From Actinoplanes auranticolor (lineage in GTDB: Bacteria > Actinomycetota > Actinomycetes > Mycobacteriales > Micromonosporaceae), in assembly GCF_018332655.1 (NCBI RefSeq), contig NZ_BOQL01000021.1, positions 310,001-374,000 on the forward strand: a DNA stretch of 64,000 nucleotides, in the 5' to 3' direction. Position numbers and translations under genes: made by a program. The notes below the pieces were generated by a model. The model did no database searches. It was not told the DNA's origin and worked only from the letters and a program-made list of their open reading frames with translations. This document shows positions 8,405 through 16,844 of this stretch, one piece after another; position 1 is the stretch's first letter; each line of letters opens with the position of its first letter.

Positions 8405-8746
8405 ATGACCACGACACAGGCGCTGGACGAGGCGACCCAGGGCTTCCTGAAGGCCCTGGCCAGCGAGACCCGCCAGCAGATGCTGCTGCTGTTCGCCGGC
8501 GATGCCGAGCTCACGGTGGGGGAGATCGCCACCCGCTCCGGGCTGAGCCAGTCGACGACTTCCGAGCAACTGGCGCTGCTGCGCCGCGGCGGTCTGGTGA
8601 CCTCGCGCCGCGACGGCAAGCTGGTCCGCTACCGGGTCGATCCCGAGGCCATGGGGGTACGGCTGCAGCAGCTCCAGGCGTACCTGACGGTGTGCTGCCC
8701 GCCCGCCTCCCTCGCACCGACCGGGGAAACCGGCCCGCCCCGTTGA
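8405..8746 (+). CDS. ArsR family transcriptional regulator
   Basis: A 113-residue winged-helix repressor. LKALASETRQQMLLLF and LTVGEIATRSGLSQSTTSEQ (helix-turn-helix) followed by LRRGGLVTSRRDGKLVRYRV (wing) are diagnostic. The ATG at 8405 was chosen because GGGAG lies 10 bases upstream; an in-frame ATG at 8384 would sit next to the operator and lacks a ribosome site. A C-terminal CCPP could bind metal, but the classic ELCVCDL metal site is absent. Likely represses itself and the divergent monooxygenase. Confidence 0.88.
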   Translation: MTTTQALDEATQGFLKALASETRQQMLLLFAGDAELTVGEIATRSGLSQSTTSEQLALLRRGGLVTSRRDGKLVRYRVDPEAMGVRLQQLQAYLTVCCPPASLAPTGETGPPR

Positions 8747-8822
8747 CGCCCCGCGCGGCTGCGTGGTCAGATCGGCGGACCGGAGTATTCCTCGCGTTCC
8801 GCCGACCCCTTCGGAGGCCGAC

Positions 8823-10067
8823 GTGTCCCCGCGCCGTATCTGGGCCCTCGCATCCGGACTCCTGCTCGTCGCGGCGCTCGCCGCGATCCCCGCACCCGCT
8901 TCGGCCGCGTTGCCGACGGCGGCGGTCGCGCTGGGCGACAGCTTCATCAGCGGGGAGGGCGCCGGCGCGTACGAGCCGGTGGTGGACGTCAACGGCGCCA
9001 GTCGCGGGTTCCCGGGATGGTCCGCGCCCAACACCGACGCCTACTTCTGCCACCGTTCCGCCCGGGCGTCGCTGCACCGGGCCGACCTCGCCGGCATCCA
9101 GGCCCGGATCAACCTGGCCTGCTCGGGCGCTCAGCCACAGGACCTCGCCCAGCCGTCACAGGACCGGCCGCGCGGACGCGCCGTGGCGGCGCAGCTCGAC
9201 CAGTTGCGGGCGGTCGCGGGCGCGTACGACATCGATCTGGTCCTGATCGGGCTCGGCTCCAACAACAGCCGGTTCACCTTCGGCGACGCCGCCTCCGAGT
9301 GCGCCAACCGGTTCATCGCCGACGCGTGGACGGGCTGGTGGGAGTTGTGGGCGTACATCAACGGCCCGGTCGAGCAGGAGCCGTGCACGGCCGACGATCT
9401 GGCCACGGCAGCGCAGGTCACCGCCGCGGTGGCGGAGACCAAGGCGGCGGTACGGGAGCTGCTGACGACCCTGGACGCGGTCGACGCCGACGGCCGGCAC
9501 CGGGTCGTCTTCCAGGACTACACCAACCCGCTGCCCACGGACGTCGTCCCGGCCCTGTACACCGAGGACGACCGCGCCGACGACCGGGACAAGTTCCGCG
9601 CGCTGGGGGCGGAACGGTACCGGGCCGGCTGTCCTGTGCACCGCGCCAGCCTGCCCGCCGGGCACGCCTTCTCCGCGGCGCTGGGCAGCCTGGTGTCGGC
9701 CGTGCACGCCGACATGTCCGCCGAGTTCCCCGCGGCCGACCTGGTTCACCTGAACGTGCAGCGGGCGTTCGACGGCGCGCGGCTGTGCGAGTCCGGCGCC
9801 GACCCGGCCGCCGCCCTGGCCACCCCGATCCGGCTGCAGGACGGCCCGACCGGGGTCTTCCTGACCGACCTCGCGGGGTACGACAAGATCGCCGTGCAAC
9901 GCATCGCCAGCTCCTGCGTCACCTACTTCCAGACCTGTCAGGAGTCCTGGCATCCCAACGCGAACGGCCACGCCGTCCTGGGCCACTGCCTGACCGGTGC
10001 GGCCGCGGCCACCGCCCGCACGGTGACCTGCACGCGCTCCCCGGACGGGCAGATCACCGTTCGGTGA
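8823..10067 (+). CDS. Secreted SGNH/GDSL hydrolase
   Basis: A 414-residue exported esterase/lipase-type enzyme. GTG at 8823 follows GGAGG (8813-8817) and begins a signal peptide cleaved after ASA (about residue 28). Block I is VALGDSFISGEG with the catalytic serine, block III GLGSNN, and block V SWHPNANGHAVLG with the catalytic histidine. Four or more cysteines suggest disulfides in the mature protein. Substrate (lipid or acetylated sugar) unknown. It overlaps the convergent DUF4262 gene by 14 bases. Confidence 0.87.
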   Translation: MSPRRIWALASGLLLVAALAAIPAPASAALPTAAVALGDSFISGEGAGAYEPVVDVNGASRGFPGWSAPNTDAYFCHRSARASLHRADLAGIQARINLACSGAQPQDLAQPSQDRPRGRAVAAQLDQLRAVAGAYDIDLVLIGLGSNNSRFTFGDAASECANRFIADAWTGWWELWAYINGPVEQEPCTADDLATAAQVTAAVAETKAAVRELLTTLDAVDADGRHRVVFQDYTNPLPTDVVPALYTEDDRADDRDKFRALGAERYRAGCPVHRASLPAGHAFSAALGSLVSAVHADMSAEFPAADLVHLNVQRAFDGARLCESGADPAAALATPIRLQDGPTGVFLTDLAGYDKIAVQRIASSCVTYFQTCQESWHPNANGHAVLGHCLTGAAAATARTVTCTRSPDGQITVR

Positions 10068-10518
10068 GGCGGGCGTGCTCGCCCAGCACCGGCATGTCGT
10101 GCACCCGCGTGCCGGCCTGCCACGGCCACCGGTGGTACCGGTCCGGCCACACGATCTGCAGCGCCCGCACCGTCCGGCCGGCGTAGAACTGCGCGGCGAC
10201 CGGTAGGTGCCGCTCCGGCTCGGTCACCGCGACGAACGTGACCGGGTGCCCCTCCAGCACGTCGTCGGCCTCGCGGCCCGCGTCGACCGTCCGGCGCCCG
10301 GCGATGAGATCGGCGGCCAGGGCGCGCAGAGCCGGGCGCGTGAGGTCCGGCGGCAGCCCGAACAGGATCAGCTCGGGATGGCCGTGGCCGGTCAGGCCGA
10401 CCGTGTACCAGCACGTCTCCAGGGCCGTCGGCTGCGGCTCGAACTGCAGGTAGACCCCGGCCTGCTCGATGGCCGCGGCGATCGCGCGCAGCGAGGCGTC
10501 GGGTGGTCCGGCCGTCAT
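10054..10518 (-). CDS. DUF4262 domain protein
   Basis: A 154-residue soluble protein of unknown function. WYTVGLTGHGHPELILFGLP and VIWPDRYHRWPWQ-like wording (IVWPDRYHRWPW) are hallmarks of DUF4262. ATG 10518 was chosen because GGAAGG lies 9 bases upstream; a TTG six bases further upstream is too close to it. It is monocistronic and its 3' end overlaps the SGNH hydrolase. Confidence 0.85.
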   Translation of the reverse strand: MTAGPPDASLRAIAAAIEQAGVYLQFEPQPTALETCWYTVGLTGHGHPELILFGLPPDLTRPALRALAADLIAGRRTVDAGREADDVLEGHPVTFVAVTEPERHLPVAAQFYAGRTVRALQIVWPDRYHRWPWQAGTRVHDMPVLGEHARLTER

Positions 10519-10686
10519 CGCCAACCGCCTTCCATGTGCGTCGCCTGCGGCGTACCCGGACGACGAAGAGATTACCGACCCGTTCGGGTGCGGGAGCGTC
10601 CCGTGCGTTTATGCCGTAAACGTGCGGGCAGTTCAGCGGCACCGCGGTGCCGGAGGTCGCGGGCAGACGACGCTCATGGAGGCACT

Positions 10687-11214
10687 GTGGCTACCCACTT
10701 GGACACGATGAGCGACGACCAGCTCCGGGAACGGGCCCGCGGGGCCGGCGTGCTCGGCGCCGCGGACCTGTCCCGCGATGAGCTGATCGCCACCCTGGAC
10801 GACGGGGCGATGACCCGCTCGGAGGAGCGGCTGGTCGTCGGGGCCGACGTCGTGGAGATCGGGCGGGCCCGGCTGCGCAAGCACGTGGTCACCGAGGACG
10901 TGCAGATCACCGTCACGATCCGCCGCGAGGAGCTGCGCCTGGAGCGCGAGCCCGTCCCGGCCCACGCGCAGTCCCTGGTGGCGGACCCGGACGTGTTCGG
11001 CACCGACGAGGACTTCCTGACGCCCGACGGCGGCACCATCTTCGAGGTCACCCTGCACGAGGAGCGCCCGGTCGTCACCACCGAGATCGTGCCGGTCGAG
11101 CGGGTCCGCCTGCGCAAGGTGGTCCACACCGACCAGCAGACCGTCTCGGGCGAGGTGCGCAAGGAACGGATCGAGGTCCAGGTGCCGGGTCAGCCGCCGG
11201 CGACCGTGGACTGA
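10687..11214 (+). CDS. DUF2382 domain protein
   Basis: A 175-residue acidic soluble protein. Residues 7-40 (MSDDQLRERARGAGV... LSRDELIATL) look like the small Rho-N/SAP-type helical module, followed by a DUF2382 domain (LRKHVVTEDVQITVTIRREE, VVTTEIVPVERVRLRK) with its internal repeat. DUF2382 proteins are often stress-induced, but the function is not established. GTG 10687 is chosen with GGAGG at 10678-10682. The 3' end overlaps the convergent sugar dehydrogenase by 25 bases. Confidence 0.82.
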   Translation: MATHLDTMSDDQLRERARGAGVLGAADLSRDELIATLDDGAMTRSEERLVVGADVVEIGRARLRKHVVTEDVQITVTIRREELRLEREPVPAHAQSLVADPDVFGTDEDFLTPDGGTIFEVTLHEERPVVTTEIVPVERVRLRKVVHTDQQTVSGEVRKERIEVQVPGQPPATVD

Positions 11215-12287
11215 GCCGGGAAGCGGATCACCCGGTCGTCGGTGGCCGCCGGGGAGCCCCGGCCGTCGCGGTTGCTGGTGGTGATCCACAGCGAGCCGTC
11301 GGGTGCCCGTTCGGCGGTCCGCAGGCGGCCGTACTGGCCCTGCAGCAACGCGGTCGGGGTGCCGGCGCCGCCGTTGCCGTCCAGCGGGACCGACCAGAGC
11401 CGCTGACCGCGCAGCGCGGCGACGTAGAGGGTGCCGTCGTCGATCGTGGCGCCGCTGGGTGAGGCCTCGGCGGTGGTCCAGACGACGATCGGGTTCCGGA
11501 AGCGGGTGTCCGAGCTGCGGCCCTCGACGGTGGGCCAGCCGTAGTTGGCGCCGGACACGATCTGGTTGACCTCGTCCCAGGTGTTCTGGCCGAACTCCGA
11601 GGCGTACAGGCGGCCCTGGGCGTCCCAGGCGAGGCCCTGCACGTTGCGGTGACCCAGGCTGTAGACGAGCGAGCCGGGGAACGGGTTGCCCTCGGCGGGC
11701 ACACCGCCGTCGGGTCGCATCCGCAGGATCTTGCCGTTGAGGCTCTGTTGGTTCTGCGCGCTGGCGGTGGTGCCGGCGTCGCCGACGCCCGCGTACAGCA
11801 TGCCGTCGGGCCCGAACGCGATCCGGCCGCCGTCGTGGATGTTGGCCTTGGCCAGCCCGCTGAGGATCACTTCCTGGTCCTGCGGCGCGTCCAGCCGCAG
11901 GCGCGCGATGCGGTTGTCCGAGGCCGAGGTGAAGTAGACGTAGACGAAGCCGTCCTCGGCGTACGTCGGCGACACGGCCAGGCCGAGCAGACCGGCCTCA
12001 CCGGCCGCGGCGACCCCGCTGACCGTGGCGACGACCGCCGGTGCGCTGCCCGGGCGCAGTTGCAGGATGCGGGCGCTGTTGCGCTCCGCGACCAGGGCGC
12101 TGCCGTCCGGCAGGAAGCCCAGGCCCCAGGGCACCGTGAGACCTGTCGCGACGACCTCGGGGTCGGCGAGGTCGGGGGCGAGCAGGACGTCCGGGCGAGC
12201 CTGCGAGTGTGCTTCGGCGGCCTGCGTGACGGCGATCGTGCCGACACCGAGTATCAGGGTGCTGACCAGGGCGAGCTTGCGGCGCAT
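11190..12287 (-). CDS. Secreted PQQ-dependent sugar dehydrogenase (sorbosone/glucose type)
   Basis: A 365-residue exported six-bladed beta-propeller. A signal peptide (MRRKLALVSTLILGVGTIAV) starts at ATG 12287, 8 bases after GGAGG. VVATGLTVPWGLGFLPDGSAL, EAGLLGLAVSP, HDGGRIAFGPDGMLYAGVGD, GHRNVQGLAWD and NYGWPTVEG match the soluble glucose/sorbosone dehydrogenase family, which oxidises sugars with PQQ and calcium. It lies 58 bases downstream of the DeoR gene on the same strand and may be co-transcribed. The substrate is not predictable. Confidence 0.85.
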   Translation of the reverse strand: MRRKLALVSTLILGVGTIAVTQAAEAHSQARPDVLLAPDLADPEVVATGLTVPWGLGFLPDGSALVAERNSARILQLRPGSAPAVVATVSGVAAAGEAGLLGLAVSPTYAEDGFVYVYFTSASDNRIARLRLDAPQDQEVILSGLAKANIHDGGRIAFGPDGMLYAGVGDAGTTASAQNQQSLNGKILRMRPDGGVPAEGNPFPGSLVYSLGHRNVQGLAWDAQGRLYASEFGQNTWDEVNQIVSGANYGWPTVEGRSSDTRFRNPIVVWTTAEASPSGATIDDGTLYVAALRGQRLWSVPLDGNGGAGTPTALLQGQYGRLRTAERAPDGSLWITTSNRDGRGSPAATDDRVIRFPAQSTVAGG

Positions 12288-12345
12288 GACTTCAACCTCC
12301 AGCGATGGCAATTGAAGCATGTCAATCTACTCCTTCGCGCCCGGC

Positions 12346-13134
12346 TCAGTCCGGGGCGCTGGCCACGATCACCTCGGTGCCGGCCCGGCGGATGGCCTCG
12401 ATGCCCGCCGGATCCGCGCTCGTGTCGGTGACCAGGGTCGCCACGTCGGTGATGGCGCAGATGCCGGCCAGGCAGACCTTGCCCACCTTGGAGCCGTCCG
12501 CCACCACGATGACCCGGTCGGCCCGCCTGATCATCACCGCGTTGGTGTTCGCCTCGATCTCGTCGTGGGTCGTCAGGCCGCCGCGGGCGCTGATGCCGTC
12601 CACCCCGACCACCGCCACCGCCATGTTCAGGCCGGCCAGGGCCTGGTCGGCGATCGGCCCGACCAGCTCGTAGGACTGGGTGCGGGACACGCCGCCGGTC
12701 ATGATCAGCTTGAGCCGGGGACGCAGAGCCAGCTCGGCCGCGATGTTCAGCGCGTTCGTGACCACGGTCAGGTCGACGCGCTCGGCCAGCAGCCGGGCCA
12801 GCAGGTGGGTGGTCGTGCCGCCGGTCAGGCCCAGGGTCAGCGGGCCCTTCGGCAGCAGCGCCGCCACCTTCTGGGCCACCAGAGCCTTCTCCTCGCGGTG
12901 CTGGCCCACCCGGTAGCGCACCGGCAGCTCGTACGCGACGTCGACCGCGACGGCGCCGCCGTGGGTGCGCGACAGCAGCCGCTGGTCCTCCAGGACCTGC
13001 AGGTCGCGGCGGATCGTCGCGGGGGAGACGCGGAACTCGTCGGCCAGGTGCCCGGCGTCGACGGAGCCGTGGCTGGCCACCCGCTCGAGGATGGCCGACA
13101 CCCGGTCGGCGCGGCGCAGCGAACTCTGTGGCAT
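12346..13134 (-). CDS. DeoR/GlpR (AgaR-like) sugar-phosphate repressor
   Basis: A 262-residue repressor. The N-terminal HTH reads SVDAGHLADEFRVSPATIRR, followed by DLQVLEDQRLLSRTHGGAV; the C-terminal domain has the sugar-phosphate-binding strings LTLGLTGGTTTHLLAR, VVTNALNIA and VADGSKVGK. It is divergent from the GH4 gene and heads the carbohydrate cluster, so it probably responds to a phosphorylated intermediate of that pathway. AgaR of amino-sugar loci belongs to this family. Confidence 0.9.
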   Translation of the reverse strand: MPQSSLRRADRVSAILERVASHGSVDAGHLADEFRVSPATIRRDLQVLEDQRLLSRTHGGAVAVDVAYELPVRYRVGQHREEKALVAQKVAALLPKGPLTLGLTGGTTTHLLARLLAERVDLTVVTNALNIAAELALRPRLKLIMTGGVSRTQSYELVGPIADQALAGLNMAVAVVGVDGISARGGLTTHDEIEANTNAVMIRRADRVIVVADGSKVGKVCLAGICAITDVATLVTDTSADPAGIEAIRRAGTEVIVASAPD

Positions 13135-13180
13135 GGGCCCTCATCAGGTATGGATTGATCAAACGCGCAGTCACTGTAGT

Positions 13181-13197
13181 TCGTTTCCAAGCGAAAC
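13181..13197. promoter_or_regulatory. Candidate DeoR-type operator upstream of GH4
   Basis: TCGTTTCCAAGCGAAAC lies between the divergent DeoR and GH4 genes. The half AAGCGAAAC recurs as AAGCGAAAAC at 14589-14598, upstream of the SIS gene. DeoR sites often use such TTTCG/CGAAA repeats. Binding is inferred from this recurrence. Confidence 0.4.
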
Positions 13198-13244
13198 ACC
13201 AGATTTCCTTGCGCGCTTGGGGCGTAACCGCCAACAATCCCGCC

Positions 13245-14537
13245 ATGACAGTGATCGCTTTCCTCGGCGCGGGCAGCGTCGTGTTCACCCGTGAGCTGCT
13301 CGCGGACATCCTCTCCTTCGACGAGCTGCGCGGGGTGACCCTCGCCCTGCACGACATCGACGCCGAGCGCCTGGAGACCGCCGAGGCGATCGCCCGGCGT
13401 ACGGCCGAGCAGCTCGGCGCCCGGCCCGTCATCACCACGAGCCTGGACCGCCGGGCCGTGCTGGACGGTGCCGACTTCGTCATCAACGCCGTCCAGGTCG
13501 GCATGCACGCCGCCACCGTGCGCGACTTCGAGATCCCGGCGAAGTACGGGCTGCGCCAGACCATCGGCGACACCCTCGGCGTCGGCGGCATCTTCCGCGC
13601 GCTGCGCACCTTCCCGGTGCTCGAGGGCATCGCCCGGGACATGCGTGAGCTGTGCCCGGATGCCTGGCTGCTCAACTACACCAACCCGATGGCGATGAAC
13701 GTCGGCTACCTCGCGGCCGTCGCCCCGGAGCTCAAGACCGTCGGCCTGTGCCACTCGGTCTACTGGACCGTGCGCGACCTGAGCGAGCTGCTCGGCGTCC
13801 CGTACCAGGAAGTCGACTACACCGGAGCCGGAGTGAACCACCAGGCGTGGCTGCTGCGCTTCGAGCATCGCGGCCAGAGCCTGTATCCGCAGCTCGACGA
13901 GCTGCTCGCCCGGGAGCCCGGGTTGCGCCGCCGGGTCCGGATGGACATGTACTCCCGGCTGGGCTACTTCCCGACCGAGACCAGCGAGCACTCCGCGGAG
14001 TACCTGCCCTGGTACCTGCACGACGACGCGGAGATCGAGCGGCTGCGCATCCCGGTCGGCGACTACCTGCGGATCAGCGCCGACAACGTGGCCGAGTACC
14101 ACACCGTGCGCAAGTCGGTGCTGGCCGGCGAGCCCCTGGACGTCAGCCGCGACGCCACCGAGTACGCCCCCCAGGTCATCCACAGCATGGTCACCGGGAC
14201 CCTGCGCCGCATCCACGGCAACGTCGCCAACCGCGGGCTGATCAGCAACCTGCCCGAGGACTACGCCGTCGAGGTGCCGTGCGTGGTCGATGCTCTGGGC
14301 GTACGCCCGGAACGGGTCGGTGCGCTGCCCCCGCAGTGCGCCGCGCTGAACCGCGGGTTCGTGAACGTGGGTCAGCTGACGGTGCAGGCGGCGGTCACCG
14401 GCGACAAGCGCATGGTGCGGCAGGCGGCGATGGTCGACCCGAACACCGCGGCCACCCTGGCGGTGGAACAGATCTGGGCATTGTGTGACGAGCTGACCGC
14501 CGCCCACGGTGACCTGATCCCCGGATCGTTGCGGTAG
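13245..14537 (+). CDS. GH4 family NAD-dependent glycosidase (MelA-like)
   Basis: A 430-residue cytoplasmic enzyme. GH4 enzymes use NAD+ and a divalent metal to oxidise C3 transiently and eliminate the glycosidic bond; known specificities include alpha-galactosides and 6-phospho-glycosides. Seen here: NAD motif FLGAGSVVFTRELLADIL, LLNYTNPMAM, TVGLCHSVYW with the metal-ligand cysteine, and AGVNHQAWLL with the metal-ligand histidine. The protein matches the alpha-galactosidase (MelA) branch. With GH114 and amino-sugar enzymes nearby, an alpha-galactosaminide substrate is a testable inference. The start at 13245 gives the NAD motif at the N-terminus, as in the family. Confidence 0.9.
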   Translation: MTVIAFLGAGSVVFTRELLADILSFDELRGVTLALHDIDAERLETAEAIARRTAEQLGARPVITTSLDRRAVLDGADFVINAVQVGMHAATVRDFEIPAKYGLRQTIGDTLGVGGIFRALRTFPVLEGIARDMRELCPDAWLLNYTNPMAMNVGYLAAVAPELKTVGLCHSVYWTVRDLSELLGVPYQEVDYTGAGVNHQAWLLRFEHRGQSLYPQLDELLAREPGLRRRVRMDMYSRLGYFPTETSEHSAEYLPWYLHDDAEIERLRIPVGDYLRISADNVAEYHTVRKSVLAGEPLDVSRDATEYAPQVIHSMVTGTLRRIHGNVANRGLISNLPEDYAVEVPCVVDALGVRPERVGALPPQCAALNRGFVNVGQLTVQAAVTGDKRMVRQAAMVDPNTAATLAVEQIWALCDELTAAHGDLIPGSLR

Positions 14538-14561
14538 CCGCTCCAAGACGCGCAGCGTGGA

Positions 14562-14608
14562 ATGCTCGTTTGGACGCAAAAGCTTGTGAAGCGAAAACAA
14601 ACGAGCAT
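14562..14608. promoter_or_regulatory. Inverted repeat upstream of SIS-ABC operon
   Basis: ATGCTCGTTT (14562-14571) and AAACGAGCAT (14599-14608) are perfect 10-bp inverted arms around a 27-base AT-richer centre containing AAGCGAAAAC. It sits 12 bases before the SIS gene. It is a likely operator for the DeoR repressor; a looped dimer-of-dimers site would fit. Confidence 0.55.
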
Positions 14609-14619
14609 AATCCTCGACC

Positions 14620-15507
14620 ATGAACGACACGTCGGAGGAAATCGCCAGCCAGCCCGCCGTCTGGGAACAGGGCCTCGGCCTGACCGCCCAGGCTCGCCGC
14701 GAGCTCGCCGTGCCGGGGCAGCGGATGCTGATCCTGGGCTGCGGCACCTCGTGGTTCGTCGCCCAGAGCATCGCCGAGTTGCGGGAGAGCGCGGGTCTCG
14801 GCGAGACCGACGCGGTGTGCGCCTCCGAGTACGTGCCCCGGCGCCGCTACGACCGCGTCGTGGCGATCACCCGCTCGGGCACCTCCACCGAGGTGCTCGA
14901 CGCGCTGCGCCAGGTGCCGCAGGGCACTCACCGGGTGGCGGTCACCGCCGTCGCCGGTGAGCCGGTCGACACGCTGGCCGAGACCCGGCTGCTGCTCGAC
15001 TTCGCCGACGAGCGCAGCGTGGTGCAGACCCGCTTCCCGACCACGGTGCTGGCCCTGGCCCGCGCCGCGTTCGGGGCGGACCTGAGCCACCTGGTCGCGG
15101 ACGGTACCGCCGCCCTCGAGGCGCCGCTGCCGGCCGACCCGGCCGCCATCGACCACCTGGTCTTCCTCGGCACCGGCTGGACCGTCGGGCTCGCTCACGA
15201 GGCGGCGCTGAAGGTCCGCGAGGCGGCCCAGGCCTACTCGGAGTCGTACCCGGCGATGGACTTCCGGCACGGGCCGGTCGCCGTGGCCGGGGCCCGCAGC
15301 CTCGTCTTCTCGTTCGGCGACGTGCCGCTCGCGCTCGACGAGGCCGGCCGTGCGGCCGGAGCCACCACCTACCGCGACGACCGCGACCCGCTCGCCCAGC
15401 TCGTCCTCGCCCAGCGTTTCGCCCTGGCCCTGGCCGCGCACCGCGGCCTGGACCCCGACCGCCCCCGGCTGCTCACCAGATCCGTGGTCCTCACCGACGC
15501 GGTTTGA
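14620..15507 (+). CDS. SIS-domain sugar-phosphate isomerase/deaminase (AgaS-like)
   Basis: A 295-residue protein with two SIS domains: MLILGCGTSWFVAQSIAEL (about residue 36) and VFLGTGWTVGLAHEAALKVRE (about 182), and AITRSGTSTEV and YPAMDFRHGPVAV, which line the sugar-phosphate site. It has the isomerase half of GlmS without a glutaminase domain. AgaS of amino-sugar loci converts galactosamine-6-phosphate to tagatose-6-phosphate with release of ammonia; the kinase and aldolase found at 21.8-23.7 kb would take the product onward. Role inferred from that context. First gene of the ABC-importer operon. Confidence 0.82.
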   Translation: MNDTSEEIASQPAVWEQGLGLTAQARRELAVPGQRMLILGCGTSWFVAQSIAELRESAGLGETDAVCASEYVPRRRYDRVVAITRSGTSTEVLDALRQVPQGTHRVAVTAVAGEPVDTLAETRLLLDFADERSVVQTRFPTTVLALARAAFGADLSHLVADGTAALEAPLPADPAAIDHLVFLGTGWTVGLAHEAALKVREAAQAYSESYPAMDFRHGPVAVAGARSLVFSFGDVPLALDEAGRAAGATTYRDDRDPLAQLVLAQRFALALAAHRGLDPDRPRLLTRSVVLTDAV

Positions 15508-15524
15508 CGAAAGTAGGTACAGCG

Positions 15525-16844
15525 ATGACCTCCATTCGGCGCGGCCGGCGGACCCGGCTGCTGGCCGCCGCAAGCGCGGCCCTGCTCCTGACCGCGGCCT
15601 GCACGGGCGGCGAGAGCGACGACGGCAAGGACGCTGCGGCTGGGTACGACCCCGCAGCCACCGTGACCCTCACCTGGTGGACCGGGCAGACCTCGGAGGC
15701 CCAGAAGGTCGCCGAGGGCCTGGCCGCCGACTACCACGCGGCCCACCCCAACGTCACGATCAAGACCTCGCCGGGTGCGCCCACCACGGACGACCTGCTG
15801 ACCAAGCTCTCCGCCGGTTTCGCGGGCGGCAGCTACCCCGACATCTCGTACGCGTTCGGCAACTGGGCCGGCGACCTGGCCGCCAGCGGCAAGACCCAGG
15901 ACCTGACCGGCTTCGTCGCCGACCCGTCCTTCGCCTGGACCGAGATGCCGGCGGCGGCCCGGACGGTGGCCACCTCGAACGGCAAGGTGATCGGCGTCCC
16001 GGCGCTGGTCGACAACCTGGCCCTGATCTACAACAAGAAGCTTTTCGACGCCGCCGGGCTGGCCTACCCGACCGACGACTGGACCTGGGAGCAGTTCCGC
16101 GAGGCGGCCAGGAAGCTGACCGACCCGGCGACCGGCACCTACGGCACCGCGTACTCGGTCTCCGGCAGCGAGGACACCACCTGGCACCTGTGGCCGCTGC
16201 TCTGGCAGAACGGCGGCAAGATCCTGGAGGGCACCAAGCCGGCCTTCAACTCCGAGGCCGGCGTCAAGGCCCTGGAGACGCTGCGCGTGATGGCCGTCGA
16301 CGACAAGTCGATGTACCTGGACCAGACCGACGAGAAGTACGGCCCGCTGTTCAACAGCGGGCACGTCGGGATGATCCTGTCCGGACCGTGGGCGCTGCTG
16401 GACATCAAGGACGCCAAGCTGGACTACGGCGTGACCGCGCTGCCCGGCGTCAACGGTGATCACCAGACCGTCTCCGGTCCCGACCTGTGGGTGCTCTTCG
16501 ACCATGAGGACGCCAACCGTGCCGGCGCGTCGCGCGACTTCATCAAATGGCTGACCAGCGCGCAGATCGACGCCAAGTGGAACCTCGCGGTCGGTAACCT
16601 CCCGCTGCGGTCGTCCGAGGAGAGCACGCCCGAGTTCGCGGCCTACGTCAAGGAGTACCCGGGTGGGCAGAAGTTCTTCGACAACCTGGCCAACGCGAAG
16701 CAGGCCCGGCCGACGGTCGCCGGCTACGAAGTGATGTCACGCAACGTCGGCGACGGTATCGCCAAGGTGCTGCAGGGTGCGGCCTCGCCGAAGGAGGCCC
16801 TCGACGAGGCGGCCCGCAAGTCGGCCGACGCCCTGGAGAACTGA
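15525..16844 (+). CDS. Sugar ABC transporter substrate-binding lipoprotein
   Basis: A 439-residue extracellular solute-binding protein (family 1). The lipobox is LLLTAAC at about residues 19-25, so the protein is membrane-anchored. VTLTWWTGQT, GSYPDISYAFGNW and a Trp-rich central region fit oligosaccharide binders of CUT1 importers. ATG 15525 was chosen so that the signal peptide starts MTSIRRGRRTRLLAAA. It lies 17 bases after the SIS gene and overlaps the next permease by one base, so these are one operon. Confidence 0.92.
   Translation: MTSIRRGRRTRLLAAASAALLLTAACTGGESDDGKDAAAGYDPAATVTLTWWTGQTSEAQKVAEGLAADYHAAHPNVTIKTSPGAPTTDDLLTKLSAGFAGGSYPDISYAFGNWAGDLAASGKTQDLTGFVADPSFAWTEMPAAARTVATSNGKVIGVPALVDNLALIYNKKLFDAAGLAYPTDDWTWEQFREAARKLTDPATGTYGTAYSVSGSEDTTWHLWPLLWQNGGKILEGTKPAFNSEAGVKALETLRVMAVDDKSMYLDQTDEKYGPLFNSGHVGMILSGPWALLDIKDAKLDYGVTALPGVNGDHQTVSGPDLWVLFDHEDANRAGASRDFIKWLTSAQIDAKWNLAVGNLPLRSSEESTPEFAAYVKEYPGGQKFFDNLANAKQARPTVAGYEVMSRNVGDGIAKVLQGAASPKEALDEAARKSADALEN

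Noticed and set aside
12837..14771. 644-codon minus-strand frame across the GH4 gene
   Set aside because: It is a GC-rich antisense frame. The opposite strand has full GH4 motifs, and the minus translation has no family resemblance apart from the shadow of the DeoR gene.
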